64,000 nt of DNA from Bimastos eiseni (GCA_959347315.1 OY365814.1:33950995-34014994), one strand, 5' to 3'. Shown: positions 22,661-34,859, numbered from the stretch's first letter. Translations and numbers: made by a program. The notes: generated from the sequence alone by a model not told the origin.

Positions 22661-22919
22661 CTCTATTTATTCCTCTGGCTTTCATTCTCCGGGTCTGCAT
22701 GCCTCGTTCCCAGCTGCAATGCCTGTTCACTGTCGGTGGGTGAGGAGGTGAAAACGAAGAGGACTCACCAAACGCACTCATATACCGAGGCCAAGAAAAT
22801 GAAGTCGCTAGTTTATTATACCCATGGCTGCTTTAGATCCAGAGTAAATTTACAGAACGAAGAGCAGGAGTGATATAGCGATATAATCTCGGTATAGGAG
22901 AGCTCCAGGCCCAATCGAG

Positions 22920-23212
22920 CAGCATGACACTTTTTTCATTATGGAGAAGCAGGGTTCATTCACGGAAGTCTCGAGTGGTAGTAGTCAAGTCGTGTCAAAA
23001 TAAGCCAGTACTCGTATTTTCAGTGAGGCTGAATCAAGAAAAAGGTGAAGTTGTCTGATTCTCCTGAGCTGCAACAAACACGACCTGGAGATGGCAGCAA
23101 TTTGAGGTATGAGGTAAAGTTTTGAGTTGAGAACGACTCCAAGATCCCCAACAATGGTTGATGGGGAGAGTAGAGAAGAGGCGGTATACAGAGTGAGAGA
23201 GTTTGAGTCCAT
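22920..23212 (-). pseudogene. LINE reverse-transcriptase fragment (CR1/L2-like)
   Basis: The minus-strand frame gives LGVVLNSKL, then SRSCLLQLRRIRQL and LDSASLKIRVLAY. This is the block after the palm domain in CR1/L2/Nimb-like ORF2 ('LGV.LDS.L...HI....RSC..QLR.IR...'), normally followed by 'SRLDYCNSLL'. That continuation is present in another frame near 22,990 (RLDYYHS), so the copy is frameshifted. The catalytic YADD region is absent. Confidence 0.75.
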
Positions 23213-23225
23213 TGTGGCGTAATAG

Positions 23226-23314
23226 CGTCGTCGTCGTCATCATCATCGTCGTCATCATCATCATCGTCGTCGTCGTCGTCGTCGTCATCATCATCATCAT
23301 CATCATCATCATCA
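23226..23314. repeat. (GTC/ATC)n microsatellite
   Basis: Alternating blocks of cgt and atc trinucleotides. Confidence 0.95.
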
Positions 23315-24306
23315 CTACTGCTTCCTGCATTCCTCGCAAACCTACACTCACACTGCAGCGGTCGTGCTGCGATCTGTCAATCATCTCCATCGAGTAATCG
23401 TACGCGCCGTGATGCGGCCGGGCCGGACTACTTTTCGAGTGTCGCAGACTCTGAAACTTCCATCGCTGCAGAGGCAACGTTACTTGTGAGTCGCTTGAGA
23501 CGTCTGAGGCCCGTGTCAAGCCCTGTGCCGTCTCGACCTACCGCAGCCTGCCGACCAGAGAGACTGCTTCTTAAACGGTAAGTGAGCCCGAGGTTTTATC
23601 GAAAAGATTTATCTTGAGAGGGAGTTTATACTATAAAGAGAATTTTTTGTTTGTTGAGAAACACAGTTTCAATTTTTTGCCGACTGCGGCTTAAAACAAA
23701 AATTCTCCGGTAAATACTCTGTTGGACTAAATATCTCTTTATGTCTTATGTATTTAAATTCTCCTCCACTTTTCCAAAATTCTCTCTTAGGTAAATAGCG
23801 TTTTCCTACGAAGTTCCTCTTTCAGTGATATGCAAGAAATTTTCTAACCACAGAATACTCGTGTGTTCAATTTTGACAATTTAAACTCTCTTTCTTGGAA
23901 CTCTAACAACAGTATTGCCTGTATGACAGTAATTAAGACCAGTAAAAAGTAGTACTAATGACAACTATAATTTTATATATCATCTTAATAATGATGACAA
24001 GTTATCATAACAACGATAAGTGAGTTTTCTCAAGGAAGCGTAAACCACGAATTTATAGATACATCACACGAATACATAAGTAAGTAAGTATTTACATGTA
24101 CTATAATGAACCGCTTGCAATCGCCCTGCGAGAACATCATATTAGATCAGAAATCAAAGAATGAATATCACGAAGAGCAAATTAGAAAACAGACGTCTGC
24201 GGAAATTTGCGAAAAGTTGCGAGAAAGCAAGCAATAGGAATAAAGTCTGGAGCAGGAGACATTTCTGTAGCCACAGCGTTGACCGACATAACCAATCAGC
24301 TAACGT
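23315..24306. other. Gene-free stretch
   Basis: AT-rich in the second half; nothing recognisable. Confidence 0.35.
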
Positions 24307-24395
24307 GACCCGAACAAGCGCCAGTCTCAAGCCCGTGTAATGGAGGAGGGCGATAATCTTTGTTATCACACAGTGGCCTTAAAATGAAACTACGA
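24307..24395 (-). repeat. ~110-bp dispersed repeat (minus copy)
   Basis: 'cgccagtctcaagcc', 'ggaggagggcgataatctttgttatcacacagtggcctta' region and 'aatgaaactac' follow the family order. Confidence 0.65.
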
Positions 24396-24669
24396 CATCC
24401 AGAACATTGGGTTGTGGTAACTGGCGAGGAAGGATGTGCGGATAAGAAGATAAGAACGGTTGGCCCAAAGGTCCGCGGATTGTGCTCTGTGATAAGACTC
24501 ATTTCCGGCCTGAGTTTGCCAAAAGATAAGACAATGAGATCTGATTGACGTTAATTGGACGAAATGGGGTCGCTGAGTGCGTGACCTGACCTATATTTAC
24601 TTAAAGGACGAGACCGAGAAGAAAACCTGGCTAAGTTCACGGTATACAATGTGGTTACGCGGAGGAGTG

Positions 24670-24925
24670 ATGATTTTCGTTTGATTTCAAACCGAAAAAC
24701 CGCAGTATGATTACAATTACATTATGAACGAGTGATGATAAGTTATTACAGTATTGGAATTTAACCGTCGGCAGCCATGCAAGGCGCCCGTTACGTTATA
24801 CGTATGATTTAACCGACGCCGTTACCTAGCGAAAGAAGGAATAGTCAACCTAATGGAGATCACTGGTATCGAACTCGGTCCTTCAACGCTGCGCCCAAGA
24901 GCGATATCCATTACTCCGTTGCTCC
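24670..24925 (-). mobile_element. tRNA-headed SINE, second copy
   Basis: The minus strand begins GGAGCAACGGAGTAATGG (A-box region) with B box GAGTTCGATACC. It shares the body and tail words of the 11-kb copy ('ctttcgctag', 'ggctgccgacggttaaatt', 'catactgcggtttt'), ending at 'gaaatcaaacgaaaatc'. Confidence 0.75.
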
Positions 24926-26095
24926 TTCGTATGTGGTTTTGTGTGCTCCAGTTTCGTTAGCGTCGCTGTGTGCCTTCCCGAAGAGGCGCTACATAAATGT
25001 TCGATTGCAATTAGAGCTGAAGACCAGCGGCGTTTTTATCAAATACTCGAATCTAGATTTTTATCGGAATTAAAAATGAGATTAAAATCGATGAAATTGC
25101 ACGCGGCATCGACCAGATTGCGTACATAAATTTTGAGTATATCCGACGCCGCAGGTTCAACTATGTCGTATGAAAGATAACTTTAAATCCCATCCATGTT
25201 ATCCGTTAGTCATTTAAGCGGCTGGATACCTTCTGCAATACAATGTACGTTCTGTTACAAATGGCTGGCAACAATAAGACACTTTTGTGGTAGGAGACAT
25301 TGGCCGGGTGGTAAAGGTTATGCGTATTGCCCAGCGTCTGATGTTTTGAATCTGTTCAATTTGTTGAGTTGATTTTAAAAATTGTTAATCTTTCCTTTCT
25401 TAATTTTTAAGTAACGAAAATCATATCGGACGCGATATTCGCACAAGCTGCTTCCATACTAACGTAAAAGTATACACCCTTGCATAACATTTGGGAAAGC
25501 CGGTATCACGATTATCTGTAACTATACTTCTCGCTCGGTTAATCGTCTTGATCTCTTAGTTCCTATAGCGCTGAGACTGCCTTGGCCCAACACCGGGCGT
25601 TAGCTGCTGTGGGTTCAACTACCAGGATTGACCTCCCTCCCTCAATAAGGGCTAAACTAATGACTGACTTCTCTCCATCTCACTATTAAAAGGCGTTTCT
25701 TTTTCCTCGGGAGTTGTGCTGAGAGCCTGTCTGAAAGTTCATTTTCCGATAAGCGTTATTTAAATCTAAAGATACGATATATTCATAACAAAATGCATGT
25801 AGCTCTCATTGTACTTTTCTATCCTTATTTATTCACGCTTGTCGTGTCATCCATCTCAAGAAATAATTGTATATGCGGTGGCCTCTTCAATTATAGATGT
25901 CGACACTCTTCATTTTTTTAGACCGGAACTAAACTACAATGTTTTAAATATCCGCAGGAGACGATGTGTAATTGTGATCATTTATCCCGCTTAAATCCAA
26001 TGACCTTAACTGCTGCGTATAAGAAAAAGGAAAACCTTTCTGACGCTAAAGGTCGCGCTACAAAAGTCATACGACGTTTAATAAGGACTTTGAAC
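24926..26095. other. Gene-free; LINE-tail scrap near 24,980
   Basis: 'gaagaggcgctacataaatg' at about 24,978-25,000 looks like the plus-strand end of a LINE tail. The remainder holds no feature I can support. Confidence 0.35.
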
Positions 26096-26099
26096 TAGG

Positions 26100-26285
26100 A
26101 ACCCTGTCTGTCTGTTTCTCTGTCTCTGTCCACCTAATTCTCTATATCTGTCTGTCTCGTTTTCTATGTTGTCTCTCTACATCTCTCCCACTACCTCACT
26201 CTTTTCTATGTCTCGCTATGTATCTCTGTCTGTCTTTCTACCTATCTCCGTCTGTCTCAGCCTGTCTGCATGTCTGTTTCCTGTG
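26100..26285. repeat. (CTGT)/(TCTC) microsatellite
   Basis: Degenerate ctgt and tctc units. Confidence 0.8.
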
Positions 26286-27305
26286 CAGTTGAGCGCTTCA
26301 GTTGTTTCGCAGGACGCAACAATTTGTCCGAAATTATCGGCATGATTGTGCGACGATAATAATCCAATTATCGACTATAACGTCGGCTGCTTTTGAAGTT
26401 CCGCCGATGCAGCTACGTGGGTGGTGGGTCTTTGATTATTCCGCCTCTGCGCCGCCCTCCTTTATGTCTTTCTTGGCGCTATCTAATCCAATCTGTTTTT
26501 ATCTTATCTCATCTTATAAGGTCCAACTCCCACTCCAGTACACAGCAATCTTATCCATTCGAACCTATTCGTACTGACTGAGTCTGAGTCATATGATGTT
26601 TCTTGCATTGCCTTGTACTATTTTCTATTGTGTTTTATCGCGGTGCAAAGTACTGCATTCTATGTGTAATAGAAGTTGTAAGACACAACAACCTTAGTAA
26701 GCATGCATGTAAGTATATGACCTCTGATGGTTTTAGTCTCGTGTTATTAAAGGTTATTATTCACTCACTTATTGAGGGAAAGTGGAATTAGTGGCTGTAA
26801 TGATATCACTGGTAGAGGTTGTGGTACAGTCGCAGTAGTAGTATCCAGAGGTGGAACTGGTGGCGACGGCCTACTTCAAAATTCAGGTGGAGGGCATGGA
26901 GTTGCTCATATACGCCAAATATTTCAGTAATATCTTATGAGTTATTTGAAATTCCTACAGCGTTTCCACTTTTTGCTACATCCAAGTATTTGGGAATTGA
27001 AATTTTTGCCCTCCCAAACCCAAATTTTGTCGACCAGTTCCAAAAATACCTAAATATGGTAGTAGCAGCAACAGCAGTGGTGGTGGTGGCAGTTATTGTT
27101 GTTGACATTATGATAGCAACAGAATTAGCAATAGCAGCAATAATAGGAGGGCAAATAATGGCACAAATCATGGCTATGGTATTGACACAAAACTAGACAG
27201 TGGGTTAGGCCTAGCACCTGTGTTGAGATAGGCTGGAGACCCACAAAACTAACCCTTCTGAGCCAAAAATCGTCGCTGACAATATCCACAGACCAGCATC
27301 ACGAC
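26286..27305. other. Gene-free stretch
   Basis: Contains only short imperfect GT/GCA-rich patches near 27,060-27,150. Confidence 0.35.
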
Positions 27306-27731
27306 ATTCAACACAGCCTCGCAATAGCCACGCTCCAGTCGTTCACGCGTCCGCCGCTAGAGCCCGCCACCGTCGGCGTCGCAATAAAAACTCCCCTAGC
27401 GACGAACAAGCGAACCCGGCGGCCATTGTGCGGCGGTCCAACCGGAAGGAAGGTGGCGGGCCGACCGTGTGGCGGTGGTGGGAGCGAGAACAAGTCTTTG
27501 TCGGGGTTTCAAGGCGCCTTGCATCTTGGCCAATTGCGAAGTAATTTCGAGAGCTCGACATCGCCGATATTTGTCGGAATGAAAGCCTTGCAATTGTCTG
27601 TGTCATCTGCGTCGATTATGACCTGTGACCTGACCCGATATAAAACGTGTCGGGTCGACGCGACCTATCGCTTCAGCCACACAAAGAGCCGCCGCAATTA
27701 TCGAGTCGGATTGCTGGTTGAAATTGATCGG
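27306..27731. other. CpG-rich segment
   Basis: Markedly richer in G, C and CpG than its neighbours (for example around 27,340-27,480). It adjoins the YY1-like cluster. Promoter or enhancer function is possible but unproven; no gene is visible beside it. Confidence 0.3.
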
Positions 27732-27732
27732 T

Positions 27733-27905
27733 GCCGCCATTTTGTGGTCACATAGATCTTTAAAGCATCATTTGTTTGTTACACTGTCAGGTGATCTGCC
27801 TAAGCGCCTCCATTTTGTTGTCACGACATGAACTGAATAAATCAACGCCGCCATTTTGTGGTCACGATGCTTTGCACCTACCACAACGCAGCCATTTTGT
27901 GGTTA
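27733..27905 (+). promoter_or_regulatory. Cluster of four YY1-like GCCATTTTGTGGTCAC motifs
   Basis: gccgccattttgtggtcac or a near variant occurs at about 27,733, 27,806, 27,846 and 27,889. The CCATTTTG starts are spaced about 73, 41 and 41 bp. CCATTTTG/CCATNTT is a known YY1 core. Either a remnant of a ~41-bp tandem repeat or a homotypic binding cluster; the sequence cannot decide. Confidence 0.5.
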
Positions 27906-28023
27906 AAAAATCAACTACACACACTAGCCCCACCTTCTTATATTTACATATCTCATTGTGCAGTCAATTTCCGGAATTGTTGTTAGTTAACATGGTATCT
28001 GAGAAAATTCGTATGTAACTTCT

Positions 28024-28110
28024 TACTATACTATACTATACCATACCATACGATGCTATGCCATGCCTTGCCATGCCATGGCATACCATACCATATCATA
28101 CTATACTATA
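28024..28110 (+). repeat. Pentamer satellite with mirrored variant order
   Basis: Seventeen or so 5-bp units run TACTA, TACCA, TACGA/TGCTA, TGCCA (several), TGGCA, TACCA, TATCA, TACTA, so the same variants appear in reverse order on either side of a GC-richer centre. Confidence 0.85.
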
Positions 28111-30190
28111 GCAATTCGGAGGCATTCGTAGCGTGACAAAGAAGAGAAAATACATATAAGAACGACTTCAAGCCACGAAGAATAAAAATTTTCTTCGGAT
28201 TGTGAGTGAGGGTCATTTCACGTAGAATGTCCTACGATGGAAAAGGAACGGTGTTTGGTCCTTGCTATTCTTGCACAATGTTCAAGGATTATGAGATAAA
28301 GTCGATGCGCTGACCTAAGAGGACGAGAAGAGACCATTGGACGACCATTCCAACATGTCGTAACGTTCGTGAACAAGCTGATGCCCTGCACTTGACTTTC
28401 GAGTAGAGCTTTAGCGATACGATCTTCGCTTGGTAGCTTTAAGGAGTTTGGGAGCACTGAGATATACCACAATGCAATGCACAAAAGATTAGCATAATCC
28501 AACCACAACTCGCGTGTCATCACGCCTACCCACTCACTCACTTACTTACTTGCTTAATTATCTGCCGTCGAAGGCAAGTTCATGAAAATCGACATAGGCT
28601 GCCTTCTTCAGTCGATAACTGTTCAAACACAGCGGCGGCGTCCCTTCTTAAACCAGCAGAACGCAATCTTCCGAAAATAGCCGTACGTGTAATTATACGG
28701 AACACGGCGTACTCGGAACTTCCTGCCGTGGACTCGATGGGTCGCGCGGGATTCCTACGGCGAGCGCCGTCGGACATAATTTCCTTTGCGCGGCGGGCCA
28801 AAAAAATCGACGTCCGCGCCGAGCAAATGTCGACACGATCGACCGACTGTGTCGATAGCATGAGAAATCAATCGGCACAAGAGGATATTACTGTGAAATT
28901 AGTCTTCAGGGTGTGTCGCTTTGCGAGCGCTACACTTGGCCACGAGCAGTATGGATTGCGAGCCTCGCGTGTGCCCGGAATATAAACGCACGGTGCGCAG
29001 ACGTTTGGACAAATAGGCTGTCTTAAAGATGGCGTCTTATGACAGGAGGCGCCGTTGTGGCTATTGCATTGACTGCGGTACGTTACAGAAACGTAGTTTG
29101 TTCTCGGTTTCGGGTATCTTTCCTTAAAAAGGATTCTTTAGTAGGATATCAGTGAGTTCTTGCAAGATTTTTCCCCATTAGAAAATTTGTGTCCTACCTA
29201 AATTACAAAGTTCAATAATAGAAAAGTCGCATCCATCTTGTAAAGTTATCTCCGAATTAGAAAATCAGATTCTTGCAACAAATCATTATGGGAACGTAAT
29301 TCAAAAAGCATTGAATCATATCGACAAAACTATCGGTGAACGTAATGGAAGATATTGCCAGTTCTGAAACGTTGGACATAATTATAATTATACATTTATT
29401 ATATCGACGTGCATTTAAGAACTCATCGTATAACATCGAGAGAGAATAAATGTTGGGAAAAGTAAAGAAAACATACAATATTTTGAGAAAAGATAAAAAT
29501 ATAGATACACGGAGTAAAACTAATAAAGTGAAAAAACTATTGGAGAACATTAAGAAAATATATGATTACTTAAAGACAATCATTATATATGTGTGTATGT
29601 CTGCGTCTCAACCACGGTCTGTATGTCTGTGTATCTGTCTGTCTCTGACTCTCCAAGCAAATAATCTTGCAAAGGCATCATTTGATACAAAGGCAAAGCA
29701 CTTGCGCATTCTCAACTCTCCCCTTTGTCTGCGCCATTACAACATCCTCCCGTCTCTCTTTCACTCGGCCGTTCCACCAACCTCCATCCATTTCCTTCCT
29801 TTCCTTTTCCCCCTCCTTCTTCCACGGCAATACACAAAGCGCCTCTTCGATCCTGCCGATATAAAACTTGAGGCGAACCGCGCGGACGTTCTAATAGAAC
29901 CGCGGATCCTTCACATCGACACCTGGGCTTGTTTCACGCCCCGTAAGAGTTGTCTCGAATGGGGAGCACGAAAATGGCCGACCGACGCCGACTCGCGTCT
30001 TTGAATGTCGCCGCTAGGGGCGCGCCAGACGCAAAGGCGACCGGGACAAAGCGTTTCCGGGTGATTCCGGTACTTGGAGCTTCGTAAGATGTGCTTTCAA
30101 CTGAAGGCATGTCGGGTCGCTTGTCAATCAAATTGAATCGCCTATCAATCAAAAACGAACTTCTTTATAAAAATGACCATTGTCTCAATC
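28111..30190. other. Gene-free; two CpG-rich patches
   Basis: 28,730-28,860 and 29,870-30,070 are CpG-rich. 29,150-29,600 is AT-rich. No exon, RNA or repeat could be supported. Confidence 0.35.
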
Positions 30191-30194
30191 AATT

Positions 30195-30345
30195 CGGCAC
30201 TGGTAGTGCCAGCCTGGAACCTGTATAGAGGGCGATGCTGGTCTCTTTTTCATCTAGGCAGAAACTGTCACAACGGCGTAGTTCCAGTCTCAAGACTTAT
30301 AAGGGAGGAGAGTGACGCTGATTGCAATTGTCGTTAACCAAAAGT
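30195..30345 (-). repeat. ~110-bp dispersed repeat, two partial minus copies
   Basis: First: 'ggcactggtagtgccagcctgg' and 'gagggcgatgctg' (30,197-30,240). Second: 'gttccagtctcaagacttataagggaggag', 'gtgacgctgat' and 'tgtcgttaac' (30,281-30,338). Tandem placement mirrors that at 12.2-12.4 kb. Confidence 0.55.
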
Positions 30346-30549
30346 GACTAACCAATGCCACTGGATTTGCATTTGCAAATTGACTGCGCTACAATACTTT
30401 ACACTACAACGCAAGACACTTAACGACACCACGTGACGCTGCACCTCAATATATCACACAATGCTATGGGATCTCGTTGGCTGCCATCGGGATGAAGCTA
30501 CTTTGCGTTCTTTGAGACGTCGGGGGAATTAGGTCCCCGTTGCGACCCA

Positions 30550-30790
30550 CCCTCGCTCATTGCCTCCATCCCTCCCAGCTCCATGCTTACCTCCCCCTTT
30601 ACCTCACCCTCTAGTATGCCTCACTCCCTGCCTCTCTACTTCCCTCCCTCTCTCCCTCCCTCCCTGCCTACCTCAAACACTCTTCATATATCCCTCCCTA
30701 TATTCCTCCCTCCCTAACTGTCTCCCTCCCTCCCTACTTCCCTCTCTACCTTACTCCCTACCTCCCTTCCTATCGCTCCCTACCTCCTGT
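30550..30790. repeat. (CCCT)-rich pyrimidine tract
   Basis: Degenerate ccctccct units. Confidence 0.85.
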
Positions 30791-31009
30791 TCCTTGCCAG
30801 ATGTCGTGTCCCTTTCCCTTGGCCAGATCTCCCGGGCCCTCGATGGAACTTAATAGAGGGCCCGTCATTGGTCGGCCAGGTGGCTGCGTCTCCCAGGACA
30901 GGCTGGCTACAAGAGATAGACGATTCCCTCGAGGCTGAAACGATGCACTGCGCTGGCTTCCACGCTCGGTGCACGGCTAGGTCAGCACATGAGAACATCG
31001 AAAGGACGG

Positions 31010-31285
31010 AAGGACAATGAGGCAGACAGAAACATAGACAGTCAAACAGACAGAGAGGTAGACAGACAAACAGGCAGATGGATAGATACAGAGACGTACT
31101 AACAGGTATCGACATGTATACATAGTTGCCTTACTCACATTCATACATATACGTGCCAAATGATTTAAACACATGCATACATACATGTATACATACATAG
31201 ACATACAAACAGACAGACATATATACAGACATGCAGTCAGACAGACAGACATTCATACAGACCGACCGACAGACAGAGTGACAGA
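31010..31285. repeat. (ACAG)/(ACAT) microsatellite
   Basis: acag and gatag units with an acat-rich middle; Ser-Val-Cys-Leu frames on the complement are artefacts. Confidence 0.85.
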
Positions 31286-31374
31286 CAGAAGACACAGAGA
31301 AGTGGTAAGAACAGCAACCAATTTGAAGTGATCACACAAAGGAAAAACCGACGAGGTTAGAGCCCACCATAGAC

Positions 31375-31525
31375 AAGAGTTCCCGCTAGAGGTAGTTCCC
31401 GCCAGAGGTAGTTCCCGCCAGAGGTAGTTCCCGCCAGAGGGCAGTTTCCGCCAGAGGCAGTTCCCGCAAGAGGGAAGTTCCCGCCAGAGGAGAGTTCGCG
31501 CCCGAGGGTAGTTCCCGACAAAGAG
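31375..31525 (+). repeat. 16-17-bp minisatellite (ggtagttcccgccaga)
   Basis: About nine units, the first four almost identical and later ones with one-base indels. GC-rich, unlike the AT-rich arrays elsewhere. Confidence 0.9.
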
Positions 31526-31761
31526 AAGCGCCTAGCGGGACTCTTACAGCCGGCTTTATGCGGTGTCCGGTTGTAGGTCTGGAGTGCAACGTTCCACCAA
31601 CCTCCGGGTACTTTACACCACTCGGGTCCAAGGTTCTCTGTAGGACCGTCCGCTCTCCAGGACACTTCAAGGCACTCCTAGTCGCCAAGAGCTTCTCTGG
31701 TTTGTCGGCTAATCCACTCGATTGCTCGGTTAGCGCTTGTTTAACTACGCAGCGATGACTA

Positions 31762-31820
31762 GCGGCGCCCTCCTGATTTACCGCAGCTTTGGACTAGCAC
31801 TACCAGAGTATGGAGTTAAT
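31762..31820 (+). repeat. ~110-bp dispersed repeat (3' half, plus)
   Basis: 'gcggcgccctcctg', 'gctttggactagcactaccagagtatgg' matches the second half of the family. Confidence 0.5.
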
Positions 31821-31933
31821 CGCATCATTGACAGTTGTAATATAGTTTTTCCAGGCTATGGACTTGCTCTTACTGGAGTCGGGCTGTGGAGAAATTAATC
31901 CAATCGAGGATTCGCTCGCTCGTTTCCGGCTGA

Positions 31934-31952
31934 CGCCACGCGCATGCGCGTT
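31934..31952. promoter_or_regulatory. NRF1-type palindrome
   Basis: CGCGCATGCGCG within 'gccacgcgcatgcgcgttc' is a consensus NRF1 site (YGCGCATGCGCR), in a small CpG-rich patch that also has 'cgcgcagcgcattatggg' 60 bp on. No adjoining gene is visible. Confidence 0.35.
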
Positions 31953-32049
31953 CAGACGGTGAGTTAATCGCGAACGACGGTGTTGCATTGCGTTCGCACG
32001 CGCAGCGCATTATGGGCCGGAAAACGATCTGGTTCGTTTCCTATCTTCA

Positions 32050-32545
32050 CTACGACTTCTCCTATCTCTAGATTCTTCACTCTCATTCTCTCTCCTTCTC
32101 TCTCCTTCTCTCTTTCCTATCTCTCTCCAATTTTATCTCCTTTTCTATCTCCCTCTCTCTCCTTCTTTCTTTCCTACCTCTCTCCAATGTTACTTCATTC
32201 TCTATCTCCCTCTCTCTCCCAAATTCCATCTCATTCTCTCTACATCTTTCTCTCAATCTCCCTCTCGCTCTCCTTTGTTCTACCATCTCTTTCTAATTCT
32301 CCAATTGCCTCTCATTTTCCACCTGGCTCCTCTTCCTCTTCCTCCTCCTACTCTCTCTCTCTCTCTGTTCCTAAATTCTCTCCTCCATATTACTTACATC
32401 CGACCGATCCTTCTCACCATTCTATTCCACCTACTCCTTCTCCACTCACTTTCCTCCATGCTCCACCCTCACCCTCCTCACCTCTCCATTCCCTCCCCTT
32501 CGCCCTCTTCTCCCTCTCCCTCCACTCACCCCTCCTCCATTCAGT
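32050..32545. repeat. Long pyrimidine tract (TCTC/CTTC/CCTC)
   Basis: Almost 500 bp of strongly pyrimidine-biased plus strand. Open frames inside are low complexity. Confidence 0.85.
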
Positions 32546-33039
32546 GCCAACCCCTAGGGGTCGCTGCCACATCTTTCCCGCCCATCGCGGGACCATTATC
32601 AGCAAAACGACTGCAGCGCCGCGTGGCGGTCGGAGTTTCTGGCGACGCCAAGAGTCTATAATTTGGCAAACGATGGACGATAATTGAGGGCTGTGTGCGG
32701 CCATTTATGCTAACAACAACTGACTGTTATCATCGCAAAATACCCATCCATCCACTCCATACATACTCAATGCATACACTAACTCAAGCCCACGCACAAA
32801 CATGCAATATGTGCGCATATATATACATTATATATACGATATATAGAAATATATAATTCATTTTGGTTTGTATTTTATTGAACATCGAACAATGATTGAT
32901 TAATATTATAGCCATCGAAAGTGGACAATGATTGCATGGGTGATCATATAGATTGTGTAGGAAGACCAATATTATTGGCAATGTTTCGTTATTAGGTTTC
33001 TAGTTACTGTATCTCTCAGTCTGTTCTCAGCGCCAACAA

Positions 33040-33046
33040 AAGCCAC

Positions 33047-33082
<36 letters not shown>

Positions 33083-33105
33083 TTCTATCTATGTATCTAT
33101 CTAAT
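33040..33105 (+). repeat. (CTGT)n(ATCT)n microsatellite
   Basis: About eight ctgt units followed by atct variants. Confidence 0.9.
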
Positions 33106-34024
33106 CTCCCAAATTAAACTTCGATTTATCGATAAAATAAATTAATCAATCAATTTTCGCATATTCGCAGATCATGCTGACAAAACCGCAGCTTGTTACA
33201 TGTAATGTAATGTAAATCCCGAAAATTTCTCAGCGCCAACAAATGCGACGTCAGAGAGAACAGCTTATTCACCGGCGCTGGGTTAATATGTAGCCGTTTA
33301 TTAGCTTCTCCTAATTAGAGGACTCTAGTAGTTTGAAGTTTCAGTCGAAGAGTTTTGATAGCACGTGTTTTTGTATAAGAATCTTGATAAAAATGTAGAA
33401 CATACTAGATTTTATCAATCTATACACCTTCTTGAATCTCAATCAATTAAATTGATCTTTTTACCAAGGACACACAAAGATTGATTCGACTCGATTGAAA
33501 ATCTGAAACGAAAATCAATATTAACACGTTATTCGTACGTTTTACGGTTTATGTAACGGCGGATAGATTTTTAAAGGATTTCAATTGACGGAAGAAACAG
33601 TTAGCAGAACGGACAGACACAGAGGGAGATCTCGAGATTTTTATGTCTAACGACTGCCTTCGTAGAGGTTAAAACCAACAAACAACCTTTAGTGTTACAG
33701 TGCGAACGCTGAACCACGGCACAATCTATACTAATTACCAGCCCAAAAATCATAGCCCAATAATTGATTTGCTCAAACCAAATCTAGCACAATCGAAGTC
33801 ATGTTCTTCGCCCAGCGTCGGGTGTCAAATTGCTAAGACGGATCTGGCACAATCACTATCAATTACCGCCAAACGCAAGCCCAATGACGGTCTTGCTAGA
33901 GTTTCTCCCTCCAAACTGTAATCGCCGTTTATGCTTTGAACGAAATGGTAGATCTTGGCAGACATTGCTGTAACGGGGGTCGGCTAAAAATCACCTTTGC
34001 AGTTGTTTCAAAGCTGAGAATAGC
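33106..34024. other. Gene-free stretch
   Basis: The phrase ctcagcgccaacaaa at 33,026 and again at 33,229 hints at a short duplicated word; otherwise nothing recognised. Confidence 0.35.
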
Positions 34025-34138
34025 AATAGTTTCAGTTTAGCGACACTGTGCGATTGCAGAAATCATTAGCGTAGCTCTCCTCCTTTGCCCAATCTTGGTA
34101 CTGGCACTATCAGAGTGCGAGCAGTGGCGGAGTTTAGG
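34025..34138 (+). repeat. ~110-bp dispersed repeat (plus, near full length)
   Basis: 'tagtttcagtttagcgacac', 'gtgcgattgcagaaatcattagcgtagc', 'ctggcactatcagagtgcgagcagtggcgg' in order. Confidence 0.75.
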
Positions 34139-34324
34139 AATTTATTATCATATTCATGAGTGTGTTGTGCCAATTGAGATTTTTAACTTAAGACTCGTGA
34201 GGATGCTGGAAGAGATGGAGGAGGAAGAAGAGAAAAGGAATGGGAGAACGAGATGGATGTACGCGGAAAATGGAATGGGGAACGATTAGGTAAAAGGAAA
34301 AATTGGCAGAACGGACAGACACAA

Positions 34325-34552
34325 GAGGAGAGAGAGAGAGAGAGAGAGATTAGCATTTTTGCCCCAGGTAATTCTGGCCCCTCAGGTAATAATTATGTTA
34401 TAATAATTGTAGTTATCGCCGTTATTATTATTATTACTATATTTTATTATTGTTATCTTATATTTTATTATTATTATTATTATTATTACAATAATAATAA
34501 TAATAATAATAATTATTATTATTATTATTATCATTATTATTATTATTACTAT
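34325..34552. repeat. (GA)n and (ATT)n/(AAT)n hairpin microsatellite
   Basis: (GA)n at 34,330-34,350. From 34,465 to 34,551 three successive blocks (ATT)n, (AAT)n, (ATT)n can fold on themselves. Confidence 0.9.
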
Positions 34553-34859
34553 TAAAGTAACTTTGGCCACATTTGTGTCTGCCGTTATAAGACTCTGGCC
34601 CGTGGCCACATTAGGATTCGTAGTCACAGGCAGACATGACAGGATTAGATCATGTTCTTTGTCGGACCAGTGGTCAGAATCGGACAAGGCTCATCACCGA
34701 TCATCTGGATGGACACAGTTTGGCGCCTCTCTCTTCTTCAATCCCTCCCTCTTTCTGCACATCCCCCGCCAGTCGCCAATGGCGACGGTTGCCTTGACAA
34801 CGAATCGGCTGTTGTGAGAAAATGACAGTCAATGATCGAGATGTGGATCAGATCCCGGT

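Noticed and set aside
33229..33245. Short duplicated phrase ctcagcgccaacaaa (also at 33,026)
   Set aside because: Only about 15-17 bases long; too short to support as a repeat family.
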